64,000 nt of DNA from Mesocentrotus franciscanus (Eukaryota > Echinodermata > Echinoidea > Camarodonta > Strongylocentrotidae), in contig CP137682.1 in NCBI GenBank assembly GCA_037976565.1, positions 29,868,782 to 29,932,781 of the forward strand. The letters run 5' to 3'. Numbering within the stretch: the stretch's first letter is position 1; the number at the start of each line of letters is the position of its first letter. A program made the position numbers and the translations under genes. Under the pieces are notes generated by a model. The model saw only the letters and a list, made by a program, of their open reading frames with translations, was not told where the DNA came from and did not search any database. Below are positions 12,301-27,300 of the stretch, piece by piece.

Positions 12301-15300
12301 AAGTTTAACCAGTTTACCGAGTCAGTGAGTGATACGGTTACGACATATTATGTACATATTATTCATTATCAATGATATCAAAATATCATAAAATCGTATT
12401 TTACTTACAAATTTAATAAACATCAACTCTAAAAATGAGGATTTCTGGAACCTTGTCAAATGTCACTTCTTCATGTTTTTTTCGTAATGCCTATTGGACG
12501 GAAATGAAAATTCAATTTGAAGAACATTCATACACTGATTCATGATTTAAAAGTACTGTTTTTTACCTGATCGTGTCAATTTTGTTATAGGTCTATCTAT
12601 TTTGGAGTTTTTTTTTCTAAAAACAAAGACTTATTAAAATCTAGGCCTATAGACCTATAGATCTACACTTTCTCACGGGATTCACGGCAACCATCGGTAC
12701 GGTACTACATACTGCACTGCCTACAGTACTGGGTAGATCACCTCCCCGGGTAGACTATGCAATTGTATTGTGCAGCAGTTTGCCGTGAATCCCGTGAGAA
12801 AGTGTATAGGGGTCTATTATAAGTCTTCGTTTTTAGGAAGAATACTCCCAAAAAAAAAAATAAATAAAAAATAAGAAAATTGACACAAAAGGGGTAAGAA
12901 ACATAACGACTTTTAAATCATGACCATTATTTGAACAATTGATGAAGATTTAGTTGATTTTGGGGTATGTTTTAGTAGGGCCTCTCCACGCCAGAGTTAC
13001 AGTACGGGTCAAAAAATGGATACGAAAGTACACTAGCGCCGAATTATGAAATGCAGTAAAATTTGCCTATCTTTATTAAGTCAATATCTTCATTATTTCT
13101 CACCCAATGACCCAATTTCAAGTAAATATCATCCCTAGGTAGTTTTTAGTTCCTGTATCCATGGATTTCACATCCAACGACATTTAACGTAGATTCTAAG
13201 TTTAAATACTCAGTAGGCCCTACGCCTAACACGGCCAACGGTCATCTCAGAGTGACTCAGAATCATGCACTCACCTTCAATTTATCGTCGCTGTATCTGG
13301 CTGGTTTCTTGCTTGCTCGAGATCGGATCACGGGAATATCACTACTGCAGACATTAATCACTTACAACTTAGGGAAAACTAGACCTATATCTCAAATTTT
13401 CAATGACTTTCGGATGAGGAGGTGCCATAGCTCAGTTGGTAGAGCAGTGGTCTCGTAATCCGGTGACCCGGGTTCGAAACCAAGTCGATGCGCTAGTGCC
13501 CTTTGGTAAGGCATTAATCCTCACTACCAGGTCCCTCGGAGAGGACCTTAAGCCGTCGTCCGTCTGGTTGCTTACTTACAAGCATTTATGCTTTCTTAGC
13601 AGTCAGGTAAAAAATAACCATCAATTTAATGAGAATATCGTAACTTGTTAAATCAACGTACGAACTTCCCGCTATTGTAGCTAGCTTATTTGAAATTCGT
13701 TGACTATACTGCGCATGCGTTGTTCATCAAGACTTAAACAAAACCACAGATAATTATTTATTTATTATATTTTTGGAATTAAATTCCTTTTTTTTTAATT
13801 TCATAATGATTTTCTTTTTTTTTATAACATAATGAGCGACACAATTTTTTTTTAAGTGCAATTAATTAAATGATTAATCTGTAGATTTTTAAAGATGAGA
13901 ACGTTCAACGTATACGTACGTACGAGTGTGCGCGCGCATGCAGTTGCAAAATACAAGCTCGATCACACCTCTGATATTTCAACCAAAAAGGCGTTATATC
14001 CGCCTAGATTCGTCTGTACCATTCGCGTCTCGAAATACATCATTTTCTGGCGATTTCATCATGGATGAAAGACTTAAATGAGCTTGCTGATATATCAAAT
14101 ATACCCAGGAAAATGAAGCCAGAATGGAAGAAATCCAAAGCAAAAGAGCGGAGAAACAGTGCAGTGGTGAAGGTGAGTTTGCTTTTTGTGCTCGAGTCAG
14201 TCCCGTGTGTGTAATTTGATGTTGGGACTATGATTTTATTTTTGTTTCATCTGATTTCACTTTTGTTTCATCATGCAATCGTACAATGTATTGAAAATGG
14301 GCAGTATTGTATCATGTCAAGATAAAAAACAACTGTATTTCTAAGAATATTTTGTATTGTTTTGGAATCAATAAAAAATAACTATTGCAAGAGAAAAAAC
14401 TTGATTTGATAATGATTAATCTTATTAATATTATAGACCTAGACTAATATTATTAATAATATTAATAAGACGTACGATGTGACTAAGAAAAGTAAGAGAT
14501 AAGATAGATGTTGGGGACAATGAAATTATCTAAAATAATCATTCATTAGTCTTAGAATCAATAATGGTCAGGGGCACCCTTTGAAATCATAAATGGAGTT
14601 AGTCTAGTCTATATGGAGTCTTTTATTGACACATTTTCCTAGTGACAATAGACCCTCTACCTAGGCTCTAGTCTAGTCAAAAATATAATTTCTATTTGGC
14701 GTGGTCATTGTGACAGTGCTACTGCTGGTTAAGTAAACATAATACTGCCTAGCCATATTGCATTTGGTCTCTATCACCTGAGCTGTTAGCTAGCTATTAC
14801 AACTTAAATTTGGCATGGTTTTGAAATAGTGTTTTGCTAGATTTATAGTTATGAAAAAGCAATAATAATGATTGATAACTCTGTCAAAAAAAACCTGGAA
14901 AGAATTCCTTTCAAAATTCCTTCTTTCATTTGTTGGTATGTCCCGCTACAGCTACAATAGTTGGATAGGCATACATCATCTAACGTGTGTACTCTGTTTT
15001 AACTACACAATCGCTATAGAACGTGACATGACATGGAACACCTGGGTCAGAATCCTCTTTGATTTTCAATCAATCCAAAAGTAAATTCACTCTAACTCTA
15101 AGATATTGCTTTTGCTGTATTTTGCTGATTTTAATTTTTACTTTTCATCCAAATTCAGGTTAACGGCCAGCCATTGTATGCCTTCATCCATCACATAGCT
15201 TTCGAAAAGCAGCAATCCTTGACGAGGGGACATTGACGACATCTTCCATGCGTTCTATGAGGATTCCAATAAGGAGCGACAAGATGCATTCATAGCAGCT

Positions 15301-18300
15301 AGCGTACAAAACAGACGGATGTTAAAAACTCTTGCTCGCACGCAGTAGCCATCAACATTGAAGAGAAAATCCTGCAGCTACTGCTATGCATGGACCACGC
15401 ACCTACCTTGAAACTGTCAAGGAGTTTTATGCAGCAATCTGCATATCGGATGCAATGGATGTGTACATACATGTATATGTAGCTTAGTTCTTTGTCACTG
15501 CACTCAATGTCATGTGTTCTTGCGATTGGGGCCCCTGCGATTGCGGCCCCAGCAATCAAGTACGACTATACTCTACAAAGAGGACTGTACTCAATGGAAG
15601 AAGAAGAAGAAGGATATGTTAATAGACCAGCTATATGTATATATATCTCTATACTTTCAACTCTTCCTAAATCGGATTTGCATAAGTCGAATAATCGCCT
15701 AAGTCGAAGGTGCTGTACTAGTCCTTTCTCTTTATTTTCTATTGTTTTGACCTTGCATTAGGAGAAAAAAATTCTTGGTCGAAGCAATTTCTTCAGTCCC
15801 AACAGATTTGACTTAGGCAGAGTTAACTATATATATTTGTTTTGTGCAGACCTTGTAAGTTGTAACAAAAGTTGTTTTCAACATCCATTGAAATATGTCC
15901 ATGCTTCCTAATGCTTGTCCATTGTCGAGCTTTGTGTATCAGTAATAACTAAGTAGTGTTGTCAAATCAATTATTATGCAGTTTTCTGTTTCTAAAATTA
16001 GTTTCACTGGTCCAACGCTGTCTCAAGGGCTGGTGCCGAGTACTCTCGACAGTCACTGTTATGAATTTGTTAAGTAACTTTATTTCAAATTGCTGGCAGC
16101 ATAGTGAAGGCTCGTCAATAGTTCTGCTACTGTAATTCTGTTGAGTGTAGACACTGCAACCTCTTCTACCTTAGTACCTTACCATCACTTTTTGGCAGAC
16201 TGCCCTTCTGTCTTTACACATTTGAGAAATAAATGTTTTCAACCTGCATGTTACAAAAATGAGAATAATATAACAAGAGTTTTCTATTACCTTTTAGCCT
16301 GGTGAAAGGAAAGTTATGTGATTTTCATATGTTTTTCCATGTTAGTGATGTCACATAATGATTCAATTGTTGTATATACTCAAATTTTTAGTAAACATTG
16401 TGAATTGGTGATTGCATAATGTACATTCATTGATATTTTAACAATTCATATAATCATGTGAAAGGATGACTAGGGCTGGCGGTAGGTGCTATGTTTAGGG
16501 TTCATTCAACTCTTTGGCTAAATCAGGATTCTCACCCCATAATCATATAATGGCTATAAAATAGTTAACTAAAGGTACCGTATTTGATAGTTGCTTATAT
16601 TATAATGGCCATGGAATTTTTATTTAAAGGTTATTGTATCTCTATTCTAAGTTTTTGCTCATTTTAATGTATAACGATGCCTTGGCATATAGTACTGTGC
16701 TACCACTGCTGTGCAGTGTTTACTTTATAGTGTACTGATAGACCAATGAATAAATAAAAGGTAACAGTTAACAAATAATTGAAAAGAATACCTATTTTCA
16801 TTAATTTTGGAAATGGCTGCTGGTCCTGAAAAAAAGCACCCGGTTCTCTCAAAATGTAAGGACATGGAGCCGCTTTTTCAGATATTCGGCTCACAGTCTG
16901 CATTGACTTATGGAAAGGCTTGGACATTTGTAACAAATATGTTCTTCTCGACCACCTGCATTTACTTTTGGTTATTTTTCCCATTTCTCAAAGAAAGTCT
17001 TACTGGAGCCAGTTATAATAGAAAGGGAGTAAAACACTCAATGGTTGAAAAACCAAAGTAAAAAAACAGAAAACATAATTTGATTAGTCCAAAAGAAGAG
17101 CTCAAAATAGCAGGAATATAATGCTAAACTTTTAAAGACAAAAAAATATTATAAAACAGGTACACACATGTTAATTGCAAAAAATAGCAGGAAAATAATG
17201 ATAAGTTTTTAAAGATGAAAAAATAGTATAAAATAAAGTGCAATAAATGGGAAAATAGTGATAAACATTTAAAGACGAAAAAATAGTATACAAATAGGTT
17301 AACTTAATGTTATGTAAAGTGCAAGCAGGAAAATAGTGAAATATAAGTATAAAATTATGTTAAGTGCAAAAAATAGCAGGAAAATAGTGAACAACTTTTA
17401 ACGACGAAAAAATGATATAAAATAGTTTAACTTTATGTTATGTTAAGTGCAAAAAATAGCAGGAAAATAGTGAAAAACTTTCAAAGACTAAAAAATAGTA
17501 TAAAAATAGGTTAACTTTATGTTATGTTAAGTGCAAAAAATAGCAGGAAAATAGTGAAAAACTTTCAAAGACTAAAAAATAGTATAAAAATAGGTTAACT
17601 TTATGTTATGTTAAGTGCAAAAAATAGCTGGAAAATAGTGAAAACATTATAAAAAAGGGAAAAATAGTTTTAAAATAGTGCAGAAAATAGAAATAGCTAA
17701 AAAATAGTTTATTTTTTCACTATTTTTATGAAAATAGTCAAAAATAGCCACCTTGTTGGGGAAAATGGAAAAAATATAAGAAAAATAGTGTAGTTTTTAG
17801 ACTATTTTTTTAAAAAATAGCCAAAAAATAGATCAAGAAATCAAGAAATAGCAAAAAAATATATGAAAAATAGTGAAAAAATATATTTTTCTACTGGTCA
17901 AAATGACTGGGGTCATACTCCGTCATTTACATGGTGATAGCAGAAGTAAATTAACCCTTGCGATTAAAATGATGTATCACGAATTGTTTTTGTCTGGAAT
18001 ATCACATGGATATCATTCATCCGTAGTATATGTCTTTCAATTACGGAAGGCATCTCATCAAAACGAGGCTATGAAAGTGATTGCAGGTGTCTGAAACTTC
18101 TTCATTTGCATTGGTTGCTCTGTCTGGAATACTACACCGTACCAAATATCATTCCTTATCCATCTCTCCATTAATGCAGGCATATTATGGACACTGAACA
18201 TACAGGATGCCATCTAACATCATCGCCCAACTAAACTATCTACATAAATTACATTTATAGTATGTTTTAAGTACTGTCATTGTCAACTATTATATCAATA

Positions 18301-21300
18301 AACATCAACAGCAACACAACAATTTTAGACATTTGTGTCCAAATAGAACATTGAATAATACCTATAACTCTTTGTATGTTTTGGGTGACAAATGCACCCC
18401 ACGAGTTTGTGGTTTATAGCATAAAATAAGTGACTCAATCATTTTACTTTTGAGGAATATAATCTCTGTTTAAAAGATTATATCTATAATTGAACACCAG
18501 GGCTTCTACTATGATACACTCATACTCTTTTCCCTTGGCACACAAAAACGTAGACATACCTTCCTCAGTGTAGGAGTGTCTTTGATATCAATTAGATCAT
18601 CCGCTGCCTTGCCGGCGGCAAGGATGTGCAGGGCACTGTAATCACCAGCACAATGAGTTTGAAGATTGATATCAGCACCCTGTGACACTAGAAACTCTAT
18701 GCTGTGGGAACTTCCTCCGCCAACAGCCATGTGTAGTGCTGTCATTCCTTGCACGTTCTTAGCGTTTACATCCAACCCATGATCCTTCCATGAGCACAAA
18801 ATATACAACTTTCATTATTTGGTCATTGTAATAGATAAATCAGTTTCATTCTTATTCAAATAAGAACATGATCTACCTTAATGGGGTATCATGTAATATC
18901 TGAGTTAACTAAGAAATGGAAGACTGTTCGACATGCTTCACCCATTGCCTACAGGAGCTGTGAGGCCCCTGCGTTAAGCCCATGGGAATTAGACAATTTA
19001 GTAGTCATCAGGTTAAAACAATATAATGTGTCTCGTGTATTGATAGCCTACATGTACATGTACAAACTTGTAGTAGACAAATACAGTCGACTTTCAGGTA
19101 CATATGTAGCTTTACACATTCACCATATCATAACAAATACAGGGTTCTAGGACAATTATCCCCTGGGCACTTACCCCCGGCCAATTACCAGCGGGCCAGT
19201 CACCCCCACCCCCGGAAAAATACCCCCCGGAAAATTCATCATCCCCCGGAAAATTATCCCTAGGACAATTATCCCCCAAGGACATTTACCCCCCGGAAAA
19301 AATCTGTTATCAAAACCATTGTCCTCGGGGTGGTTGTCCTGGGGAGGGGGTAATTGTCCTAGTTTTTGTTCAGGTGTGGGGGTAATTGCCTGGGGGTAAT
19401 TGTTCACGGGGGTAATTTTCGGGGTAATTCTCCAGGGGTAATTGTACTAATAATCAAATACAGATATTCAACTGTCATATATCTAATCCAATCCAATACA
19501 TTTGTAAAATCAGAAGTACATGAACATAGAAAATTAAAACGAGCTACATGCAGAAGGGGGTATGTTTTTTCTAAGACGATAACATTTGCTGTTATGTTTC
19601 ATACTTGTCTGGTAGCCTATTAAAAGGAAAAGGTACGTACAGTCATAACTGAAATGCAACCGCATAATTGTAGAGAGGATACAAAGAAAGCAACAGAAGT
19701 GTTAAATTCAACTTTACCACCAACAATTGTGTCTTTTTCAATCCACATGTGTCTTTATGTGCCTTAACATTTTGCTAGGGCACTTGAGAGTCCAAGTAAA
19801 TTACCTTTACAGACATAACAGCCTTCATGACTCCTACGTGGTTAAGGAGTGCACTGAGATGCAATATGGTGTGACCGTCATCCGTTACAACAGCAATAGA
19901 TCGAGGGCCTCTCTGTGCAATTAACTCAGCATGTCTAAAATGTTTGTTTTTTAATGAAAATTTCTAAGATCAGACAGGAAATTTCATAATTATGAATTCA
20001 AGTTGATGGTTGTAATTTTTTTTTTAACGATTCTTGTTAAACATGAACAAGAGTGACCACACCCTTCCCCATGCCCCAAGCTAACCAAAGGTATGGAAAA
20101 CATATTTTCATGGGTAACAACAAACCGTCTAGTTCTTAATGCGGATAAGACAAATGTGATGCTTATTGGATCACGATCAGTTCTTAACGGAGTAAATGAT
20201 TTTTCTGTCAAACTAAACGGCAGCTGTTTGAAAAGAGTAAAAGTGGCAAAATGCCTGGGTGTCATGATTGACGAGGAGTTACGTTGGACGGAGCATGTGG
20301 AAAAAGTTATTAAAACTGCTCAAAGAAATATAAGTGTAATTAAGCGAGCCAAAAGTTATGTTCCAACAAGATCTCTAAAACTTCTTTTTTTTTTCTTCTT
20401 TATTGTTCCTCGGTGTGGTCTGAGCGATTTCAAAGACAAACGATTAAATTACAAAAGGTTCAAAAACGAGCTGCACGTGTAGTGCTGGGAGAAGGATTTG
20501 AAGTATCTTCAAATGATATGTTTAGTCGCTTAGGATGGATGCCTATTCAGACACGTTTCCAGTTTGGACGTGCAGTGATGATGTATAAATCAATGCATGA
20601 CATGGCACCAACATACTTAAAACAAGATTTACATCATGTTAGTTCACTACATGATCACAACACAAGACATGCTGTAAGGGATGCATTGTGTGTACCAAAA
20701 TTTAGGACGGACACTTATAAAAATAGTCCTCTAATTTCTGGAATTAGAGTATGGAACCAACTTAAAAGTTCTGTCAAAATGTCACCTACTTTGAACAGTT
20801 TTAAACACGCTCTAAAAGCCCTGTTATCTGTAAAAGACGTGTAAGTGAATTTTTGGGGGTTTCGTGCGAAGCTAACCATTTCTTTCCTATTTGCAAAATT
20901 ATGAAATTTGGTTGACATGGTTATCGTTATATCATGTATTCATAAATGTAATGTATCCATTTTCAGCTATCTTGTTCAAAACCTAATTGTATTAGTTAAA
21001 GAGCAATTGAATGTAAATATGTATATAACAATTTTGGTATCCCGTGCGTTAAGCTATATCAGATTATTACATGAACGTTTGTAAATTTTTTATTTAATTT
21101 GAAAATTCCATTCACCTATTTCTTGTAAATGATCAAGGATGATTCTTGAAAGATCAGTTATTTCATGGGGATACCAATTAATGTGTATTTTACCTGTATA
21201 TGTGCTTGTGTATTTATCTATTTTGTTTTTGATGCTGTTATTTGTTTTATTATTACCAAACAGGGCCTCATGGAAGACCACCAAATTGGTGATATGTGCC

Positions 21301-24300
21301 ACCCTGTATAAATATCAGAAATAAATAAATAAATAAAGTCAAGATAACTAGTCAAGATAACTAGTGAAATGGATTTTTCTCCGCTCAGAGAGAGTACAAT
21401 GCCTATTATACAACACATGCTTTGGCAACAATCATTAAGCAGTACATTTAAAACAATAACTGAATGTCTACATGTACCTTGAGCACCAGGCCTGAAAGAC
21501 CTAATATACTTCATCTTAACCCTAAACGTACGTAACCTAAACGTAACCTAAAATAGAATCATAAACCGTTCTCTTTGACATAGTAAAGACCAGGACAAAT
21601 GTCCCCAGAGCTTAGCAAGCTCAGGACAAATCAAAACCTTACTTTTGGCCAAATGTCAACTCTGTCTCAATCAAGAAGCTGCAAATATCCCTGCCTATGC
21701 TTGACTGAAACAATGGAATTGATGCTTCACACAGAACAAGCATAAACGATACATACCAATGGTGTCATATCATATTCAGAGGTGAAACCCTTGATCATTA
21801 GCAGAATTAAAAAAAAAGAATTTATTTTTCATACATTAAATAACTTTCTCCAGTCATATGACCCATCTAAAAGTACTTAAAAAAAAATAGGTACAAACGT
21901 ATTTATATGCTTGCAAACATTGTGAAAATATGACCCTATTTTCATGAAATTACTTGCTATTTCCAAAAACATACTCCTTTTTCCAACATTCTTACACCGC
22001 TGAAAATCACCCCTTTTTTGCATGAAATTTCTAATGGTCATGCGTACAAAATTCAAATACAAATTAAAAAAAATAAAAAATCCAAATTCAAGATCAATAT
22101 GAAGTGATACGACCAGGGGGGTACTTACTCTGGTTTGTTCATGACAGCTGCAACCTGTAGAGCAGTATACCCCACCATGTTAGTCAGAGTCACATCAAGG
22201 TCTGGAACTTTCACCAATAGTTCAATGACACCTACCCCGCTCTGGTGCATAGTGTCATGAAGGGGAGTATCTTTTGCTGTATCCTTATATCAAATTAATT
22301 GAAATTATGTAACATTAATGTCACATTTCCATTTTTCTATGTTCGTAATTGATTGCCTTGTACGATAGAGATTCCAATCAACTGTAATATCATGTGTAGT
22401 AAACACTTTCAGTTACCTATCGCCAAAGTGAATGAATTCATTGACGTAATAGAACTGCAATTTATTTCATGATCAGGATGCTACTCCCATACAATTATCC
22501 CCCTCCCTTTATCAACTACTTAATTCAGCCACTTTCTTTGAGTTTTGGAACATCTACTTGTTTAACCAGTCTTGTAACTTAGATTAAATCTTTTCTTTCA
22601 CTGTACTTATCTAATCTTATAATGTATCTCTATATGCATCTAAAATATATTTCACCCGCATGTACAGTTTTAAGCTCTTTTTCTTCGTACTTTATATTAA
22701 ACTAGGAACCTTTATATCTTTTAAGTTTGAAAATCACAATCTCCACCAATCCTCGTGGGCTACTCCGCCATTGTTTCAATAAACATGGTAATTATCAATT
22801 CTCAAATTTCTGTTGTCCTCAAAACAAATGTCAATTTATATTAACAATCGAACTTTTAAATCCTATGTAAATATTCTTTATACTTGTTCATTTTCAATAT
22901 GTTTGAATGTGTTGTCAATGTACTTTTTACTCTGTAAATCGAACAACTTTAGCTCTTAGCTGCATGTTCGATTTTTTAAATAAATCTTAATAAAACAAAC
23001 CAATAAACAAATACTATTCCAGAGGACAATGATTCCCATGACAATTATGCTCTCAACAACTACTTTTCTGGGATAATCCACCAATCCACCCCAACCAACC
23101 AATTACCTCAAAGACAAATAAGAACCCCAGTGCAACTGAAAAATAAAACATTTTTTCAGTCAATTGCTAACTATACTTTCAGATACGAAAGATCCAACCC
23201 TCCCCTGGGGCCAATTTGCTTCTTTTAAAAGGAATTCAAATATTTTTGTCTCAATTTCTGAAATAAGTATACGTTTAATTTGCATTACCCTATTATTGTA
23301 ATATTTCAATCATGATACGTTGTTGATATTTCGTATGGAGAATTATATACATGCATGGTTGCGGTCATCCAGTTAACAAAGTCTGTATGGACTATAACTC
23401 TCATTAATCCACACAATACCTTTAACTTGAAATCCCAGTACACTGATAGCCATGGGACCGACAGCCCATGACACCAATGGCCCACACGGAACGACAGCCC
23501 ACAGACAGATACATTGGTGTAGTATCAATTTGGTCAACCCCCCAAAAAAGTTGTGGACTGTCAGTCTCAAGGGCCTTAAGAAACCTTTTAGAAGGTTCAC
23601 TAGAATTGACATTATCAATCTTGTGGGCTGTTGATCTCATGGGCTGTTGGTCGCATGTGCTCACCGTTTTGTCCGTTGTCTATCTCGTAGGCTACATCCC
23701 CCTATGTTAGGTCACTCTTACATCTAAAATAATAATGGACTAGTTCATACATACCTGTACATTAATGTCACATCCATGATTAATCAAGATCCTTGCACAG
23801 TCAACAAACTTTCCAAAAGCTGCTTGATGGATTGCTCTCTGTCCGTTATTATTCCCTCTGTTTATATCCGCTCCTTTACCAATCAAATACTTTGTGATAG
23901 CTGGTTCATCACTGTGGTAGGTTTAAGAATAAAACACGAATTTGCCTTTGTGTACACCATTTACTGGACATTCCACATATACTAAAAATATAAATTACTG
24001 GAAGTTTGCCTCTAAATTCAGATATGAACATCACTGGTAGAGAGCCTATATCATTTGTCATAATATGTGTTACAACTCTGCACAATTATACAAAATTGTT
24101 ATGCTATGTATCATTGGGGTCTTAAACATGCTATTAGCAATTTGTCTAAAGCATAAGCTTTAAATATTCTTGTAAAAAAATATTATTTAACAAAGCATTA
24201 CATAATGATAATCTGTGTCTACAAAGCCAATTTTATACATACAACGGGTTCCATAATAATAGTAATAATAATAAGAAGAAGAAGAATGACAAGAAGGGAA

Positions 24301-27300
24301 AAATATATCGTGCTCAATATTAATGTTCTTGGTGCTGTATTATTAATACTCTGGCATTAGCTGAGTTCCCCTGAAAATGCACTCTAGAATTCAAGGAAAA
24401 GCTTCCTACCTACCGGGTACAATTTTACATCACATGAGTTGAGAGTAGAAAACGTAGATTAATATCTTGCATCAGGACATCAGTGTGCTGCGGCAGGACT
24501 CGAACTATGTGATCCACTAGACGTACCCACTATAGACCATGACAACTCTACAGGGGTTTGGCTGTACACTGTATATTACATCATACATGTATCTTTCAAA
24601 ATTGTAAGACACATGCTCCAATCTCTCTGCAGTAACTTCCTACACTAACTGAATTCCTAACTTCAACCCTGGAAGAAACACCATACCTAACCCTTGCCCT
24701 AACCTAAGCCTTACCTAAAACCCAAACACAACCCTAACCCTAATGTCTCGTTATAAATATATGACTCAGCAAAACTGCAGTGTTTTTTTACGATGACGTG
24801 AAGTGTGATACGCATCACATTATTGTGTCTTACATGTATAACAGGACCTTTGTTTCCCACATTTTTCATTCATCTACATGTAAACAAATCTTCAGCGGTT
24901 TTTTTTTTGCGGCGAGCCTTATCCCTTTATTAACCCTTTACTTTTGACAAGAAATTGCCAGAGCAATTGTCACCAAAGCGATTGTTGCTGGAGCAAATGT
25001 CAGATCAATGCCTGTCATATGACCTACCCTGCGACAGAGTACAGAAGTGGAGTGTTCCCATCATCATTACTGATATCTATCTCAGCCCCTGACTCAAAAA
25101 GTGCCTGGACTACTTCAAGATGACCATGAGCAGCTGCGCTGTGTAGGGCAGTCTCCCCACCAATTTTTGCATTTGCCTGTAATATAATAATCATGATACT
25201 ACCGAGTTATTTACCTAAGGTAGCATCATTAAGATCTATATGACTCTTCCCGAGGGCCCTGCAATTATTACTACCCAAGCATTACCCATTTAATTCACTT
25301 GGCTTGAGAGGGACAAATTTGGGCAAAAAAACATGTCCAAGGATGCAAACATTGAGCAAGGATTAAACTGGGACCTTTCATATATGTATGATAGTCATGG
25401 GTCTTCAACAATATTTGCCTTTGAAGGATTTGATGTGCAAAAAATTATATTCCCTATCAATGAAGCAGCTTAGAACTATGTATACCAGTTGCTATAATGA
25501 AACTTCTACTGGGAACTACAATGTACATGTAGAAGTTGAACTTCTTATTGAAAGACATTTTGGAAAAACAAGAAACTTTCAAGTGCATGCAACTGTCATA
25601 TCTCGTGAGTGGGTAAGATTCACAAAAGTTTAATGCCTTAAAAATGTATGGATTTACAGTTTTGAAGTAAAATGGGATCACCTTTTCTGGTGATATTGAT
25701 AGAATCTGCACGACGCGTTCAACGTTGCCTCTCCTAGCGGCCTTGATCAGTTGAGATTCTTCGTCTCCTTCGCCTGAATCACTATCGAATAAGCTGCCAG
25801 TTTCTGTCTTGAATAGTGATAGGAAGTTTTTGTTGATTTCAGTTTGTCTACTTCCATCTGGATCAGTGATAGAAGATACCAATAATAACAATAGTAACAT
25901 TTGTATGGTTCTTAATAATACGTTGGTAAGCACTTTACATTATACCTATTATTAAATACCAGAGTCATTGGAATCAGTTGCTAACCCCATTACAGTGCAC
26001 ACACTCTGCTCCCTGGGGAGTATTCCGGCCAGGCACCATTTTGCAAGGGCACACATACCAATCCAACCACATTGACTTTCACATCCTACCGGGTACCCAT
26101 TTAACACCAGGATGGAGAGTGGAAAATGTAGAATAATATATTGCCAAAGGACATTGGTGTCGCGGCAGGACTCGAACCGTGAACCATGTGGTCCACACTC
26201 CCATGACGTATTAAAGGTACTATGTCCCATTTGCAGGCCCAAAAAATGAAAAGGTTAAATTCCAACGGCATTTGAAAGAATACTAATTTAGAACTTCTCT
26301 CGAAACGGAAGGGCTTGAAAAATGTCTTTTTGTGGGAAAATAATGACCGTTAGTGATAGCATTCATTTTAGTAACTAGTCTGATTTTCAGACCCTTTTAC
26401 CGAATGGTCGTACGTTTTGTGCTGCACAAAGATTCAATCAGTTTAATGTTGGCCATTACCAGTGGCGGATCTACGGGGGAGAGGGAGGGGGGTTAGGTGG
26501 TTTAACCCCCCTTGGGCTGCCAAGTGAAAATGTGATGTGCATAGAAAAATGCCATCATGTGTCCAGACCCACACGGTATCCGCATGGTCATTAGGTCAAC
26601 CCCTCTAACTTAACCAAACACATAATAACTCTGGATATAACTGTCTATTAAAGTGTTACTTGAATTAAAAAGACGTTATCATGCACTGCCTTTTATGGTC
26701 TCCATTGTGTTAGTAGATGCCAGAAAAACATCACTTACGGGGGTTCAAAATAGCAACAACAAAAAATCGCCTCGCCGCTACGCGGCTCGTGGATGATACT
26801 CCGCATCGTCATTGGGTCCTCTGGATATAACTGTGTATTAAACGGTTACTTGATTTTAAAAGACGTTATCATGCACTGCTTTTTATGGTCTCCATTGTGT
26901 TAGTAGATGCCACGAAAACATCACTTACGGGGGTTCAAAATAGCCACACACATAATCGCATCGGCGCTTTGTGGCTCGTGGACGATGCTCTGCATTGTCA
27001 TTGGGTCAACCCCCCCCCCCCCCTTAGCAAAAAGCTAGATCCGCCCCTGATTACAAGAAGTGGGTTATTGATGTAGACAAATGATCATGTACCCTCAACA
27101 GCTCATTTTATGTATTTTATTACCAAAGAAATAAAGAAGTGAGTCAGTCACTCAAAAGTGTCTGACAGTGAAGTCTAGAAAGTAAACGGGTTTCCTTGCA
27201 TAATTTGAAAACTAGGACACTGCTAACGTTTAAATTTCACAGATAGGACATACGTGACATATTCATAATTCCTTCAAAGTTCTACAGAATTTGATGTTGG

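Larger units (their letters stand above)
9572..13344 (-). pseudogene. Nested minus-strand gene remnant, three exons
   Basis: Three exon-like segments lie inside the host intron on the same strand. 13344-13275 (acceptor gtctgcag, donor gtgagt) encodes basic SRASKKPARYSDDKLK. 10162-9989 (acceptor tctttttttcttttctag, donor gtaagt) encodes VTLDNVKRV then, after a one-base frameshift near 10110, MRIDGWEAYDEAKKKWYSVD. 9687-9572 encodes KSAEFQQALRVKMEEIKYRA and a stop. The last two join in phase (C|GA, Arg). The protein is basic and coiled-coil-like at its end; I do not recognise the family. The first and second segments do not agree in phase, so an exon may be missing or the gene is dead. A palindromic transposon (10325-12227) sits in its intron. 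Confidence 0.4.

Noticed and set aside
13415..13492. Possible tRNA gene
   Set aside because: The tRNA-like sequence is the head of a SINE with a second copy at 50110 and a shared non-tRNA body; the acceptor stem is not closed.
16700..17061. Overlapping frames (94 and 84 codons) in the J/K intron
   Set aside because: Antisense to each other, no family features and adjacent to an AT-rich array.
25457..25933. 158-codon minus frame read as one gene
   Set aside because: Only 25857-25682 is exonic. The N-terminal part is upstream intron and the C-terminal part runs past the gtgatc donor; phase to exons D and F supports the shorter exon.
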